A stretch of 64,000 nucleotides of DNA from Longilinea arvoryzae (GCF_001050235.1 NZ_DF967972.1:3289953-3353952); one strand, 5' to 3'. Positions 1 through 9,619 are shown, counted from the first letter of the stretch. Made by a program: numbers and translations. Notes: generated by a model not told the origin, from the sequence alone.

Positions 1-564
1 GATGATGAAGCTGGAGAGTAAATTGGATGCCCGCACGGAGGTTGCCTGGCTGGAAACCACCACCGCCCCGCTGACCATCACAACCGCCTGAACGCTCGTC
101 AGGACGATGATCAACACCGTCAACTGGATTTCGGGCAGGGGCACGCTCTGCAGGGCCAGGCCGCTCAGGTACACGCCCATCCCCAGATAGCTGCCGGCCA
201 GGCAGGGCACAATTGCGGCCAATAGTTTTCCGAGATAAAGCTGCCAGTCCTGGAGAGGTGTATTCAACAGCGGCTCGATACTGCCGCGCTCCTTCTCGCC
301 CACGAAAGTATCCAGTGCAATCACCAGCGAGCCAGAGAGCGGGAAGAAACCGACGATCATCATCAAAAACGGCACCATGCGTTCACCAACGATGTTCGCG
401 CCGTACCCTCTTACGAAATCCAGAATTTGCTGGGCAGTAAAATTCATCAAGAACGGAAAGAGCACGGTCAGGCCGACGATGGGGAAGATGATTCGCCAAT
501 CGCGGAAAAGATCGCGAACTTCGCGTTTTGCGATAATCCAAACCGGCCGCAGCGCTTCAGGCAT
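1..564 (-). CDS. ABC-2 type transporter permease, partial (C-terminus beyond window start)
   Basis: Membrane permease of an ABC-2 (NatB-like) exporter that would pair with the ATPase encoded just upstream. Reading from ATG at 564 gives 188 codons with no stop before the window edge. The protein opens MPEALRPVWIIAKREVRDLF, then a first hydrophobic segment (about residues 25-40), then a run typical of this family with FVGEKERGSIEPLL (about residues 85-98), which matches the EKERGTLE-type motif of ABC-2 permeases, and further membrane segments. The start overlaps the ATPase stop by 8 nt, so the two are translationally coupled. The substrate cannot be told; sodium or drug export are family precedents. 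Confidence 0.85.
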   Translation of the reverse strand, partial: MPEALRPVWIIAKREVRDLFRDWRIIFPIVGLTVLFPFLMNFTAQQILDFVRGYGANIVGERMVPFLMMIVGFFPLSGSLVIALDTFVGEKERGSIEPLLNTPLQDWQLYLGKLLAAIVPCLAGSYLGMGVYLSGLALQSVPLPEIQLTVLIIVLTSVQAVVMVSGAVVVSSQATSVRASNLLSSFII

Positions 565-1489
565 GTCGAACCTCACCATTCGGGTGATTTACCGCTTCCA
601 GATACGCCGATTCGAGGCTGCGGCCGACTTCGCGCAGGGTCACAACCGGCAGGCCGTTGTCCATCAGGGATCGCAGTAGAAGCGGATTCTGAACAAACGG
701 GTCCGGCGACCGGAATCGCACCCAGTCGCAGCCGCGTTCGCTGATGGCCAGGTCCGGCGGAAAACCAGAAAAATCCTGGATGGGCGATGCAAACCGGATT
801 TCGTATTCCGGAACGCCCAGATATTGTTCTTCGAGTTCGGCCAACGTACCGTAGGAAATGATCTTTCCACGCCGGATGATGGCAATCTGGTCGGCCAGCT
901 CTTCGGCTTCGCTCAAATTATGGGTGCACAGGACGATCGTCCGATCCCGCGAGCGCAACGAAAGAATGGCATCGCGCACCATGCGCGCCGATTCAGGATC
1001 CATGGCCGAAGTTGGTTCATCCAGAAGGAGCACGGGAGGATTGTGGATCATCGCGCGCACCAGGGCCAACTTTTGGCGCATGCCTTTCGAATACTCTCCC
1101 AGCCTGCGCCGGGCGGCATCTGCCAGGCCGAACATCTCCATCAAATCCGCGGCGCGTCTGCGGCGCTCGCTGGCCGGCATGCCGTACAATTCGCCAAAGA
1201 AATCCAGATACTCCAGCGCATTCATACGCCGGTACAGGCCGTGACTTTCGGTGAGCACGCCCACGGATGCGCGCACTTTATCCGCCTGGCTGACGACGTC
1301 GAAACCGGCCACTTTTGCCGTACCGCAGGTCGGGGTCAGCACCGACGTCAACATGCGCACCGTGGTGGTTTTTCCGGCGCCGTTCGGGCCCAGCAGAGTC
1401 AAAATCTGGCCGGAGGCGACGTCGAGATCGACGCCGTCAACGGCCAGCAGATCGTTGAATTTTTTGGTCAGGTTCCGAGTAAAAATCAT
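557..1489 (-). CDS. ABC transporter ATP-binding protein (NatA-like)
   Basis: Cytoplasmic ATPase subunit of the ABC-2 exporter, 310 aa. Walker A GPNGAGKTT is at residues 34-42, the signature YSKGMRQK at 133-140, Walker B VLLLDEP at 153-159 and the switch histidine at H190. The GMRQK form of the signature is typical of ATPases paired with ABC-2 permeases. The last 80 residues form an extra domain, as in many NatA/DrrA proteins. The start at 1489 has an AGGG stretch a few bases upstream. The permease gene begins inside its last codons, so the pair is an operon. Substrate unknown. Confidence 0.9.
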   Translation of the reverse strand: MIFTRNLTKKFNDLLAVDGVDLDVASGQILTLLGPNGAGKTTTVRMLTSVLTPTCGTAKVAGFDVVSQADKVRASVGVLTESHGLYRRMNALEYLDFFGELYGMPASERRRRAADLMEMFGLADAARRRLGEYSKGMRQKLALVRAMIHNPPVLLLDEPTSAMDPESARMVRDAILSLRSRDRTIVLCTHNLSEAEELADQIAIIRRGKIISYGTLAELEEQYLGVPEYEIRFASPIQDFSGFPPDLAISERGCDWVRFRSPDPFVQNPLLLRSLMDNGLPVVTLREVGRSLESAYLEAVNHPNGEVRHA

Positions 1490-1528
1490 CGCTGCCCTGA
1501 TTTTACTCCCCCGGTATGTACGGCTTGC

Positions 1529-2443
1529 CTAAGCTTTCAAATCTGAAGAGTCGGGGCCTTCATTCTCGGAGGATGAATGATCTGCGCCAGGTTCCGGCTC
1601 GCTGGATTCATCCGGAACTTCTCCGGCTTCCGCAACCGCGGCGGTCCGGGCGCCAAAACGGTGGCGCAAGATCAAAGCAATCGCAGCACCCACGGCAATG
1701 ACTGCCATGAGGGTCTGGTTGGCATTGATGCCTGCGATCGGAGAAGGATCCAGACGCAAGAACTCGAGGAAGAATCGCCCAACCGGATAGATGATCAGGT
1801 ACGTCAGGAAGATATCGCCGTCTTTCAGGCGGTTGGCAAAGCGCTTCCCGATCCACAACAAAATGCCCATGTTCAGTAGGTTGTAGAGGAACTCATAGAA
1901 AAATAGCGGGTGGTAATAAGCCACATCCGCGTATTCCGGCAACCGGTGAGCGGGAGAGATAAATAATTTCCAGGGCAGATCGGTGGGCGCGCCGTAGACT
2001 TCCTGGTTGAAGAAATTACCCCACCGCCCCACGGCCTGAGCCAGCGCCAGTCCGGGAGCGATGATATCGACGAAGACGGGGAAGCTGATTTTGTGTCTCC
2101 GGGCATACACATAAAGGGCAATCGCCCCGCCGATGACTGCGCCGGGAATGCCCAGGCCGCCGTTGCGAATCTTCAACATGTCCAACGGGTGAGTCAGATA
2201 GTAATACGTCGTAATTCCCTGTTCCACCATCGAAGCCGGCGGCGTGAGGATATGCCAGATACGCGCGCCGACGATCCCGGCGATCAACAACCAGGGCAAC
2301 ATATCCCAGATCAAATCCGAATCCAGGCCTCTCTTCCTGGCCCGGACGGATGCCAGCCAGGCTGCCATTAACGCACCGCTAAGGATGATCAAGGCGTAAA
2401 AATAGATCTTGAAGGTGCCGATATAAAATCCATCTGGGATCAT
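1529..2443 (-). CDS. lgt: Prolipoprotein diacylglyceryl transferase
   Basis: Inner-membrane enzyme that transfers diacylglyceryl from phosphatidylglycerol to the lipobox cysteine of preprolipoproteins, the first step of lipoprotein maturation. The 304-aa protein has about seven hydrophobic segments. It carries the Lgt signature GRWGNFFNQEVYG at residues 139-151 with the conserved R140, N143, N146 and E147, and the earlier GGLGIPG loop at 95-101. The C-terminal 40 residues are acidic and Ser/Glu-rich, an extension beyond the usual family end. An AGGAG motif precedes the ATG. Several lipoproteins in this window with LxxC lipoboxes are likely substrates, and lspA lies 12 kb away. Confidence 0.95.
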   Translation of the reverse strand: MIPDGFYIGTFKIYFYALIILSGALMAAWLASVRARKRGLDSDLIWDMLPWLLIAGIVGARIWHILTPPASMVEQGITTYYYLTHPLDMLKIRNGGLGIPGAVIGGAIALYVYARRHKISFPVFVDIIAPGLALAQAVGRWGNFFNQEVYGAPTDLPWKLFISPAHRLPEYADVAYYHPLFFYEFLYNLLNMGILLWIGKRFANRLKDGDIFLTYLIIYPVGRFFLEFLRLDPSPIAGINANQTLMAVIAVGAAIALILRHRFGARTAAVAEAGEVPDESSEPEPGADHSSSENEGPDSSDLKA

Positions 2444-2497
2444 AATTGCTCCTGAGTACGGGTTCGAATTTGTCTCATTTTACTCGAAACCGGTTAA

Positions 2498-3124
2498 TTA
2501 TTTATGAACCGCGTTCTGTTCATAAGCCTGTTTTCGAACCGCCAGAATTCGCTGAAAGGCCGTGATGTTGGCAAATACCGCCAAAATGACGATGGCCACC
2601 TTGGGAATGTTGAAGATCAAACAGGGCGCCATGATCAGGTAACGTTCGACCCGCGTCAGCAGCCCGACCTTGGCTTCGAAATTCAACGCTTCGGCACGAG
2701 CCTTGACATACGAGACCAGCACCGAGCCGGCCGCCGCCAGATAAATCAACCCGGCGAACAACGCGTCACCGGCCCGCAAATAATATACCAGCAGGCCCAG
2801 CAGGATGACCAGCTCGGAATATCGATCGGTGACCGAATCCACGAACGCCCCGAACCGCGAGGGTTGGCCGCGCAGGCGGGCCATGGTGCCGTCCAGTGCA
2901 TCGATCGGCCCCATCAACAACACGACAATCCCACCCCAGGTGATATGCCCCATGGCAAGCAAATAGGCCGCGCCGATATTTCCGACCAGCCCCATGATGG
3001 TCATGACATTTGGCATCAAACCCAAACTGTTGAGAAACCGTCCGATGGGATCCAGGACGCCTTTGAAACGAACGCGTAAAAAATCTGTAAATGTCGCAGG
3101 CTGCTGCTTGGCTGATTCTTCCAC
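2498..3124 (-). CDS. CDP-alcohol phosphatidyltransferase family protein
   Basis: Membrane enzyme of phospholipid synthesis that joins a CDP-linked lipid to an alcohol with release of CMP. The 208-aa protein shows the complete catalytic signature: D75, D78, G79, A82-R83, G92, D96 and D100, with the family spacing. The start is GTG at 3124 with AGGTGA six bases upstream. Length and layout fit PgsA or the related phosphatidylinositol-phosphate synthases; the acceptor alcohol (glycerol-phosphate, inositol-phosphate or another) cannot be decided from the motif. It lies between lgt and ftsK on the same strand. Confidence 0.88.
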   Translation of the reverse strand: MEESAKQQPATFTDFLRVRFKGVLDPIGRFLNSLGLMPNVMTIMGLVGNIGAAYLLAMGHITWGGIVVLLMGPIDALDGTMARLRGQPSRFGAFVDSVTDRYSELVILLGLLVYYLRAGDALFAGLIYLAAAGSVLVSYVKARAEALNFEAKVGLLTRVERYLIMAPCLIFNIPKVAIVILAVFANITAFQRILAVRKQAYEQNAVHK

Positions 3125-3184
3125 TGGTCACCTGTATTATCGCATTGGGGGGATACTTGCTGGCGAAAAAGGAAAGCTGGGAGA

Positions 3185-5407
3185 TTAAATTTCCTTATTA
3201 TAGTCCTGCATGCCCTCTTCGTCATCTTCTTCATCATCGTCATTTGGCAGCAAGACTTCGCGATCCTTGCCGCTGCCGACCGATGGCCCGACCACACCGG
3301 CCGCTTCCAATTCATCCAGCAAGCGAGCCGCGCGCGGATAACCGATTCGCAGCCGGCGTTGCAAAAGGGATGCGCTGGCGCGCTGGGTGCGCTTGACCAA
3401 TTGGATGGCCTGGTCCAGCATCTCATCCGATTTATCGCCCTCGATCGCCACCAGTTCTTCCCAGGGAGCCGCCTCGGCAGGACCCTGTACGGCCGACTTT
3501 TGCCAGAAGGTTACCAGTTTTTCAACCTCAGCGTCCGTCACCAGGACACCCTGAGCGCGTTGCGGGGAACCCACCTCAGGGTCGATAAAAAGCATATCTC
3601 CGTGCCCCAACAGGGTCTCCGCGCCGCCCGTGTCCAGAATAACGCGCGAATCAACCGACGAAGCGACGGCAAACGAAACGCGAGCCGGGAAATTGGCCTT
3701 GATCAGGCCGGTGACCACATCCGTGCTGGGACGCTGGGTGGCCACGACCAGGTGAATCCCGGTCGCGCGAGCCAATTGGGCCAGTCGAACCAGGCTGTGT
3801 TCGGTCTGTTCCGGAGAGGTCATCATCAAGTCGGCCAACTCATCGATGATCAGGACAATCCGCGGCAGGGTGGGCAGTTTTTTGCGCTCCTGTTTGCGGT
3901 TGAAGGTCACCAGATCGCGGGCATGCGCTTCTTCCAGCAGGCGATACCGGTTGTCCATTTCCATGAGCGCCCACTTGAGCACACCCAGCATGCGCTCCTG
4001 CTCGGTTTCGACCTTCCCCAACAGGTGGGGCACGCCGTTGAAGCGCACCAATTCCACCATCTTGGGGTCGAGCATGGCAATGCGAAGCTGCTGGGGCGTG
4101 TTATTCATGAGCAGGCAGGTCGTCAGGGCGGTGATGCAGACTGATTTGCCGGATCCGGTCGTCCCGGCGATCAACAGATGCGGCATGCGAGCCAAATCCG
4201 CCACCATGGGTTGGCCCGAGACGTCTTTTCCCAGGGCGATCGCCAGCGGTGATGTAAGTTTTTGAAAAGTCTCACTTTCCAACACCGGGCGCAACCGCAC
4301 CAGCGAGGTATGCGGATTGGGGACCTCGATGCCAACATACGACCGCCCCGGCACCGGGGCTTCGATGCGCAGGCGGGACGCCGAAAGCGCCAGCGCCAGG
4401 TCACGCGCCAGGGCGGAAATTTGTGAAACACGAACTTTCTGGTGAACCAGATTGCCGTCCGGGCCGGTTTTTTCAACGAAGCCGGGTTCGATGGCGTACT
4501 GGGTCACGGTCGGGCCCACCCGATAACCCACCACGCGCGCCGGGATACCGAATTCCGCCAGCGTTTGCTCGATGAGCATGGCCGTATCATGAATCACCGC
4601 CTCATCCGGGTGGGCTGAGGTTTCATTGGATAACAAATTGAAGGGCGGTAACACCGGATTGCGAACCGGAGGCGTGGAAAGCCCGCTGAGCGAATCCGCT
4701 TTCGTGTCCGGTCCGGCGGTTTGAGTTGCGGGAATGGTCTCCTCCGAAAGCGGCTTTTCATCCGGCTCCTCGGAGATCGAATTTTCCTCACCCTCCGAAG
4801 CCAGGATTTGCTTCTCAATCCACCGCCCCAGCCAGTTCGTCAACCCTAACCCGATGGCCAGCAGCAGTAATGTAATTAATAAAAGGAGGACCGTGCTCCA
4901 CGGCGGCGGCAACAACAACCCGACCAAGTATGCCATTCCCCATCCGATGATTCCGCCATCCAGACCGGCCTCGGCGCGGGAGAGCAGGTTGCCGCCAAAA
5001 TAGGCCATCAGGGCCAACAGGGAAAAATATGCACCTTCCAGGGCGAGCAGATGTCCCAACGGGATCCGCATCGGGCGAACGGTGCGGCGCTGCAAGGCCA
5101 GAAAACCACCGTAGGCAATCGCCAGAACGGCTACATAGCTTCCCCAGCCCAGCCAACGTGTGAGGAAGGTAATCCACGGCGATAGAACCGCGCCCTGAAA
5201 AGGCGCCCAACTCTTACCGACCAATCCCAGCAACGATATGAGAGCCAACGCCAGCAGGAAGATGCCAGCCACGTCCCAGCCGAAACGATCGAAGTGCAGC
5301 CAGTAATTGGCCAGCCGTTCCAACCAGGAAGGTGATGCGGGCAGGTCTGACGATTCAGGAATGCTGTCAGGCGGGGCGGATCGCTTGCGGGAAGGACAGC
5401 CGCTCAT
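3185..5407 (-). CDS. ftsK: FtsK/SpoIIIE family DNA translocase
   Basis: Septum-anchored ATPase that pumps chromosomal DNA during division, 740 aa. Four or so membrane helices lie in residues 45-190, followed by an acidic linker (about 205-250), shorter than in E. coli FtsK. The motor domain has Walker A GTTGSGKS at 415-422 and Walker B IVLIIDELAD at 517-526. The last 70 residues form the gamma winged-helix domain (LLQRRLRIGYPRAARLLDEL), which reads KOPS-type polar sequences in relatives. An acidic tail follows. The ATG overlaps the stop of the S1-domain gene (ATGA), indicating coupling. Confidence 0.93.
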   Translation of the reverse strand: MSGCPSRKRSAPPDSIPESSDLPASPSWLERLANYWLHFDRFGWDVAGIFLLALALISLLGLVGKSWAPFQGAVLSPWITFLTRWLGWGSYVAVLAIAYGGFLALQRRTVRPMRIPLGHLLALEGAYFSLLALMAYFGGNLLSRAEAGLDGGIIGWGMAYLVGLLLPPPWSTVLLLLITLLLLAIGLGLTNWLGRWIEKQILASEGEENSISEEPDEKPLSEETIPATQTAGPDTKADSLSGLSTPPVRNPVLPPFNLLSNETSAHPDEAVIHDTAMLIEQTLAEFGIPARVVGYRVGPTVTQYAIEPGFVEKTGPDGNLVHQKVRVSQISALARDLALALSASRLRIEAPVPGRSYVGIEVPNPHTSLVRLRPVLESETFQKLTSPLAIALGKDVSGQPMVADLARMPHLLIAGTTGSGKSVCITALTTCLLMNNTPQQLRIAMLDPKMVELVRFNGVPHLLGKVETEQERMLGVLKWALMEMDNRYRLLEEAHARDLVTFNRKQERKKLPTLPRIVLIIDELADLMMTSPEQTEHSLVRLAQLARATGIHLVVATQRPSTDVVTGLIKANFPARVSFAVASSVDSRVILDTGGAETLLGHGDMLFIDPEVGSPQRAQGVLVTDAEVEKLVTFWQKSAVQGPAEAAPWEELVAIEGDKSDEMLDQAIQLVKRTQRASASLLQRRLRIGYPRAARLLDELEAAGVVGPSVGSGKDREVLLPNDDDEEDDEEGMQDYNKEI

Positions 5408-6354
5408 TCAACCTGCACTAGACCCAATCCGAGACGGCGGCGTTCTGCATCGATGTGAAGGATTCTTACCTGAACCGGTTGACCGATTTGTATAATGTTG
5501 GCAATATTTTTCTGTCCGGGCGGGAATGGAATGGATGAAATATGAATTAACCCCTCGACCCCTTCTTCCAGCCGCGCGAAGGCGCCAAACTTCATGATCG
5601 AAGTAATTTGGGCCTGCACAACGTCGCCCGGTTTGTGCGCTTCCATTAATGTCGCCCAGGGGTTTGCCTGGAGTTGTTTCAGGCTTAGCGCAATGCGTGA
5701 CGTTTCTTCAGAAACTTGTAGCACCATCACCTGAATACATTGCCCGACCTTGACGACATCCGCCGGATGCTGCACCCGGCCCCACGAAAGCTCAGAAACG
5801 TGTATCAGCCCCTCGACCCCGCCGAGATCGACGAAGACGCCAAAATCGGTGACATTCGTGACCGATCCGGTTACGAGACTGCCTTCTTTTAAAGTGGTAA
5901 AGAGGTGTTTCCGGCGACCTTCGCCTGCCAGAGCCGCCCGTTCAGAAAAAACAATGCGCTCCTGAGAAGGTTCGCATTCGATGACTTTTACCTGGATGGA
6001 TCGACCGACATATTCGGTCAGGATTCGGCGTCGATCCTCCTCATCCACCTCGCATGGCATATCGATGAGATGCGATACTGGAACAAAACCCTGCACGCCA
6101 TCGCCCGCGACCAATAAACCACCGCGGTTGAACCCCTGCACGGATAATTCCAATACTTCATCCTGGTCGTAGCAGGCCTGGACTTTATCCCAATCGACGT
6201 TTCCTAAACCGGGCTGATTTCCAACCTTTGGAGGGTTATCGTGAACGACGGATTGATAAGCATCTTCGTCAGCCAATACTGCTGACCACCAGCCCTCATC
6301 CAGCTCTGGGATACCTTCTCCATCCAGCTCAGGCTCAGTTGAATTATTCAGCAT
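5404..6354 (-). CDS. S1-domain RNA-binding protein (ribosomal S1-like)
   Basis: Probable RNA-binding translation or RNA-metabolism factor of 316 aa. Three S1 domains are visible, at about residues 60-135, 150-225 and 240-312; the second and third carry the classic GxFVDLGGVEGLIHVSEL and GAFARLEEGVEGLIHISS strands. The first 50 residues are acidic and Trp-containing and match no domain I know. I place the start at ATG 6354 because AGGGAGG lies 7-8 bases upstream; an in-frame ATG 63 nt further up has no such signal. It overlaps ftsK by 4 nt. It may be the main S1 homologue or a YugI-like paralogue. Confidence 0.85.
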   Translation of the reverse strand: MLNNSTEPELDGEGIPELDEGWWSAVLADEDAYQSVVHDNPPKVGNQPGLGNVDWDKVQACYDQDEVLELSVQGFNRGGLLVAGDGVQGFVPVSHLIDMPCEVDEEDRRRILTEYVGRSIQVKVIECEPSQERIVFSERAALAGEGRRKHLFTTLKEGSLVTGSVTNVTDFGVFVDLGGVEGLIHVSELSWGRVQHPADVVKVGQCIQVMVLQVSEETSRIALSLKQLQANPWATLMEAHKPGDVVQAQITSIMKFGAFARLEEGVEGLIHISSIPFPPGQKNIANIIQIGQPVQVRILHIDAERRRLGLGLVQVE

Positions 6355-6439
6355 GCACGCGCCTCCCTTACATAAAGGTTGGATACAGATAAATCGTTGA
6401 ATATTAAATATACACAAGAATTAAAAAAACGCATAGGCG

Positions 6440-8353
6440 CTAATGGTCCAGACTTTCGTGATAAGTTTCCTGTTCCATATCTTGAATGGTCCTGGCGACC
6501 GCTTCGATGGCGATGCGCTGCTTTCGATATAGATCTGCTTCGCTCATCGAAAGGCGGCTGGCAATTTCACGCACCTTTTTTCCCTCCACAAACTTCATAT
6601 CCAGAATATTGTAGAGGATCCATTCGCCGGTAAATCGCCTTTCGCCTTCGGGACGATTGCGTTCGATGGCGGCGCGAAGAATGGCTCGCACCCCATTCGC
6701 CGTGCTGCCTTCATGATTTTCGATCGCATCCTTTACGACCCGTAAATTGGCAAGCGGGCTATCGGTCAACTTGGGCCCGCCCCAGTAATGGGTAAGGGCA
6801 TCCCGAACCCACTGAGTCAGGTCGCCATTCAGGTTGGAACTCTCCTCCAGGACATTGCTCTGGTCGTAACTGCCAGCCGCGCGCAGGCGTTGGATATACT
6901 CAACCTGGGGTGAAAGGCTTTCAAGGGATTTGAAGACCTGCTCCTGCAAATGCCAATCGCGCAGCGCCAGTTTGGCGCGCTCCGTGAGCAGAGTCAAGGC
7001 TGCGGATTGCTCCTCATCCGCGGGCAGCTTGGCCATTTGAGAAACACCCAGCAGGCCCAACAATTGGAATTTTCCCTCTTCCTCGCCGTTCGTTATGGGC
7101 ACCAACAGATCATCACCCCATTGGAAAAGCTGGGGGAAATCCTCTTTCTGAGCCATCAAAGCCGAGAGCGCATTCGAGACCTGTTTCCCCTCGAAACGGG
7201 TTTTTCCGATCGTGACCACCAGTTCCATCTGGTCGCCGTTCAATGAGGCCAGGTAAGCACCCGGCGCCTGAAGCTGATCGCACACGGCAGCCAGCACGGT
7301 TTCAAGAAATTGTCGTAAATCATCGCGCGACAGCATGCGATCCTGCAGCAGATGAAGCAATTCCATGGATTCGCTGTCCCGTCCGTAAAACAGGAAGCGT
7401 TCTGCAAGCGGCCCGAACACGGTAATCAGGTGTTCGAATAACAGCACCGTACCCACCATCACAATGGGGACGGCAGCCGTGTAAGTGGCGTTCCCGTACA
7501 TTTCACCGGCGCGCCGGACCAGGGTGGCAAAGGTCAATGTAAAGCTTGCGGTCACCGGGCCGCGCATGATCCACTTGAACAGGCGCGCTCGCACCACCCG
7601 GTCAGGCCATGAAACGCCAAAGAACGCCACCGCGTACGCCATCACAATGATCAGAGTGCCGACCAACAGGCTCGTCAATACCGACACCGACCAGAACAGT
7701 AGCGGGTGTTGGGCCGCGATCTCTGAACCGTACAACAGATATGGGAAACCGCCCAGCGCGGGCGCAGCCGCGCCAAAGAGCAGATAAATCATCCTGCGCC
7801 GGCTGGTGGGTGTCACCGTCCGTCGTAGGGCTCGCATGAACGTGAACCAGGCCAGCGCCATTACCACCAGATAGAAGATCGTGAACAAATCGGTCAGGAA
7901 GGAGATGGTAAAATGCGGCGCCGGTGGCCGATCGGTGACCAGGTATCCGAAGATGCTCGGGAATGGTAGCGCAGCCAGAAAGACCAGGGACGCCAGGAAA
8001 GTCAGGCGAACGGCCCACCGGCGCCGCCACCGACTCACCTTGCCCGTGGTCGATAAAACGGTATCAGAAAATTGCAGATACGAAGGCGGCAAGAGAACGA
8101 TACCGACCCATTCCACCCGGCCCCAAAAATCCAACACGGCAATTTGCGTGGATATACTGGAGATCGCCTCGGACGTAAAAATGATCACCACGCACAGCAT
8201 GATGACGGCGAACGACCGCGCAACCTGATCGCGCAGGTTAAACGTCAGGGCATACAACAAGAGCGAAAAGGCGGTAATCGCGATTCCGGCGGTAAGGATT
8301 TGGCTGGTCGTTTTCAGGATCAGCAAAAGGCTATCCTGCCAGGTTATTCCCAT
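6440..8353 (-). CDS. Membrane-anchored GAF regulator with C-terminal HTH-like domain
   Basis: Likely membrane-bound signal transducer of 637 aa. Roughly residues 15-320 hold about eight to nine hydrophobic segments, resembling the seven-helix N-terminal region of some histidine kinases (7TMR/HisK_N type). A GAF-like domain follows at about 340-480. No H-box, N-box or G-boxes are present, so it is not a kinase. The last 130 residues contain FTGEWILYNILDMKFVEGKK followed by VREIASRLSMSEADLYRKQR, which looks like a sigma-region-4 or LuxR-type helix-turn-helix. If so, this is a one-component transcription factor tethered to the membrane. Its stop is 85 nt from the start of the divergent-reading S1 gene cluster; the neighbouring acetyltransferase is 9 nt upstream in the same operon. 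Confidence 0.75.
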   Translation of the reverse strand: MGITWQDSLLLILKTTSQILTAGIAITAFSLLLYALTFNLRDQVARSFAVIMLCVVIIFTSEAISSISTQIAVLDFWGRVEWVGIVLLPPSYLQFSDTVLSTTGKVSRWRRRWAVRLTFLASLVFLAALPFPSIFGYLVTDRPPAPHFTISFLTDLFTIFYLVVMALAWFTFMRALRRTVTPTSRRRMIYLLFGAAAPALGGFPYLLYGSEIAAQHPLLFWSVSVLTSLLVGTLIIVMAYAVAFFGVSWPDRVVRARLFKWIMRGPVTASFTLTFATLVRRAGEMYGNATYTAAVPIVMVGTVLLFEHLITVFGPLAERFLFYGRDSESMELLHLLQDRMLSRDDLRQFLETVLAAVCDQLQAPGAYLASLNGDQMELVVTIGKTRFEGKQVSNALSALMAQKEDFPQLFQWGDDLLVPITNGEEEGKFQLLGLLGVSQMAKLPADEEQSAALTLLTERAKLALRDWHLQEQVFKSLESLSPQVEYIQRLRAAGSYDQSNVLEESSNLNGDLTQWVRDALTHYWGGPKLTDSPLANLRVVKDAIENHEGSTANGVRAILRAAIERNRPEGERRFTGEWILYNILDMKFVEGKKVREIASRLSMSEADLYRKQRIAIEAVARTIQDMEQETYHESLDH

Positions 8354-8362
8354 ACACGAATC

Positions 8363-8902
8363 CTAACGCAAATAGGAGGCAAAAAACAAGGCGATATCCT
8401 GATTCGAGTAATAATGATCGCTATAACCGCCGAATTCGAAACCCAATTTCATCGCCAGGCGTATGGCGGCGTGATTTTTGGACTGCATTTCCAGGATCAT
8501 CCGGTGCAAACCGCGCTGGATCGCCCATTCCTGTGAGGCCAGCACCAACGCCGAAGCAATGCCCTTGCGCCGCGCCTCTGAATGGACCGCCAGGTCGGTC
8601 ACCCACGCGGTGGACGGAGCCTGCTGGTCAGAAAGGGCAATATATCCGACCGGCGCGCCGGCCATGACCGCCACCAGGATTTGCGAACGCGATTTCCATT
8701 GATCCAGGAGAAAACGAGCAGAGCGCGGATAATCAATCCTCACCGCCCGTGGCAGGCGAATTTCGCGAAAATGAATATCGATTTCACCTTCATTGATGAC
8801 GCGGTCCATTTGCCAGACGTAATTGGATTGGATCTGGTGTTCGATTTCGGCCAGGACCGGGATATCCTGTGCAACGGCAGGGCGAATTTCGATTTCAGGC
8901 AT
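8363..8902 (-). CDS. GNAT family N-acetyltransferase
   Basis: Cytoplasmic acetyl-CoA-dependent acyltransferase of 179 aa, the usual GNAT size. Motif A is visible as TDLAVHSEARRKGIASALVL, containing the RRKGIA pyrophosphate-binding turn, and motif B as AIRLAMKLGFEFGGYSDHYY, the usual NxxAxxLYxKxGF-like end. GGAG lies 8-10 bases upstream of the ATG. It is 9 nt upstream of the membrane regulator and 12 nt downstream of the extracytoplasmic protein gene, so all three are probably co-transcribed. The substrate is unknown; RimI-like ribosomal protein modification is one possibility among many. Confidence 0.85.
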   Translation of the reverse strand: MPEIEIRPAVAQDIPVLAEIEHQIQSNYVWQMDRVINEGEIDIHFREIRLPRAVRIDYPRSARFLLDQWKSRSQILVAVMAGAPVGYIALSDQQAPSTAWVTDLAVHSEARRKGIASALVLASQEWAIQRGLHRMILEMQSKNHAAIRLAMKLGFEFGGYSDHYYSNQDIALFFASYLR

Positions 8903-8914
8903 TGGGCTGCTCCA

Positions 8915-9619
8915 TCAATTACCGATGATCCGAATTGCTATGGTACAGGCCGGGAACGTGTTATTCGCGTTATCCGTGACCACCAGACGGAGTTGATAAT
9001 CGCCCGGGATCAAGGATTCGGTATTCCAGGCATGTTGAGGTTCGGCGTCCGGTTCAGGTGTACTCGCCACAGGCACATCGTCCGCGGCGATCGTAACCCA
9101 TTCGGTGCTGCCGGCCTGCACATACTCATATTTGTAAAATCCGAGGTTGGTGACATTGACGAGAAAAACGAGATTGACTGTTCCCTGAATCTCATCCCCA
9201 TTTTGTGGATAGATCCATTCGATGCTTCCCGGTACGCAACCCTCGGCTGTGACTGCCAGCGGCGTCGCCTGAACGGATTCGGACGTAGGCGTTACCCCAA
9301 CTCCAGAGACCGGTAATGTCGCGGTCGGCGTGGAAATCAAATCCAGCGTAGGAGTGGCTAAAATCCTCTGGTTGGGCATAGCCGGAGCCACGAACGACAC
9401 CAGAATAAACTCCGCCAGCATCAATAAGCCAAAGATTACGACCAGGGTCAGGGCGAAACTGATCTTGCGTTGGGCGACGATTCTTTCGAAACCAAATTGG
9501 GCAGATCGCCATTCTCGTGCTGCCAACGCCAGTCTGCGCAAATAAAACAATAACGCCAATCCTAACAGGGCATAGATCCAGATCTCGTAAGTCTCCAGAA
9601 CTGGGAATAAGTCCCTCAT
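8915..9619 (-). CDS. Membrane protein with extracytoplasmic Ig-like domain, function unknown
   Basis: I do not recognise this 234-aa protein. It has a first membrane helix at about residues 13-30 and a second at about 53-75, then a linker rich in Thr, Ser, Pro and Val (about 85-125), and a C-terminal domain of beta character beginning IEWIYPQNGDEIQGTVN. That domain resembles Ig-like or cadherin-like folds used outside the cell, and it contains two cysteines that could form a disulfide. No strong ribosome site directly precedes ATG 9619. The gene leads the group containing the acetyltransferase and the GAF regulator. Confidence 0.7.
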   Translation of the reverse strand: MRDLFPVLETYEIWIYALLGLALLFYLRRLALAAREWRSAQFGFERIVAQRKISFALTLVVIFGLLMLAEFILVSFVAPAMPNQRILATPTLDLISTPTATLPVSGVGVTPTSESVQATPLAVTAEGCVPGSIEWIYPQNGDEIQGTVNLVFLVNVTNLGFYKYEYVQAGSTEWVTIAADDVPVASTPEPDAEPQHAWNTESLIPGDYQLRLVVTDNANNTFPACTIAIRIIGN

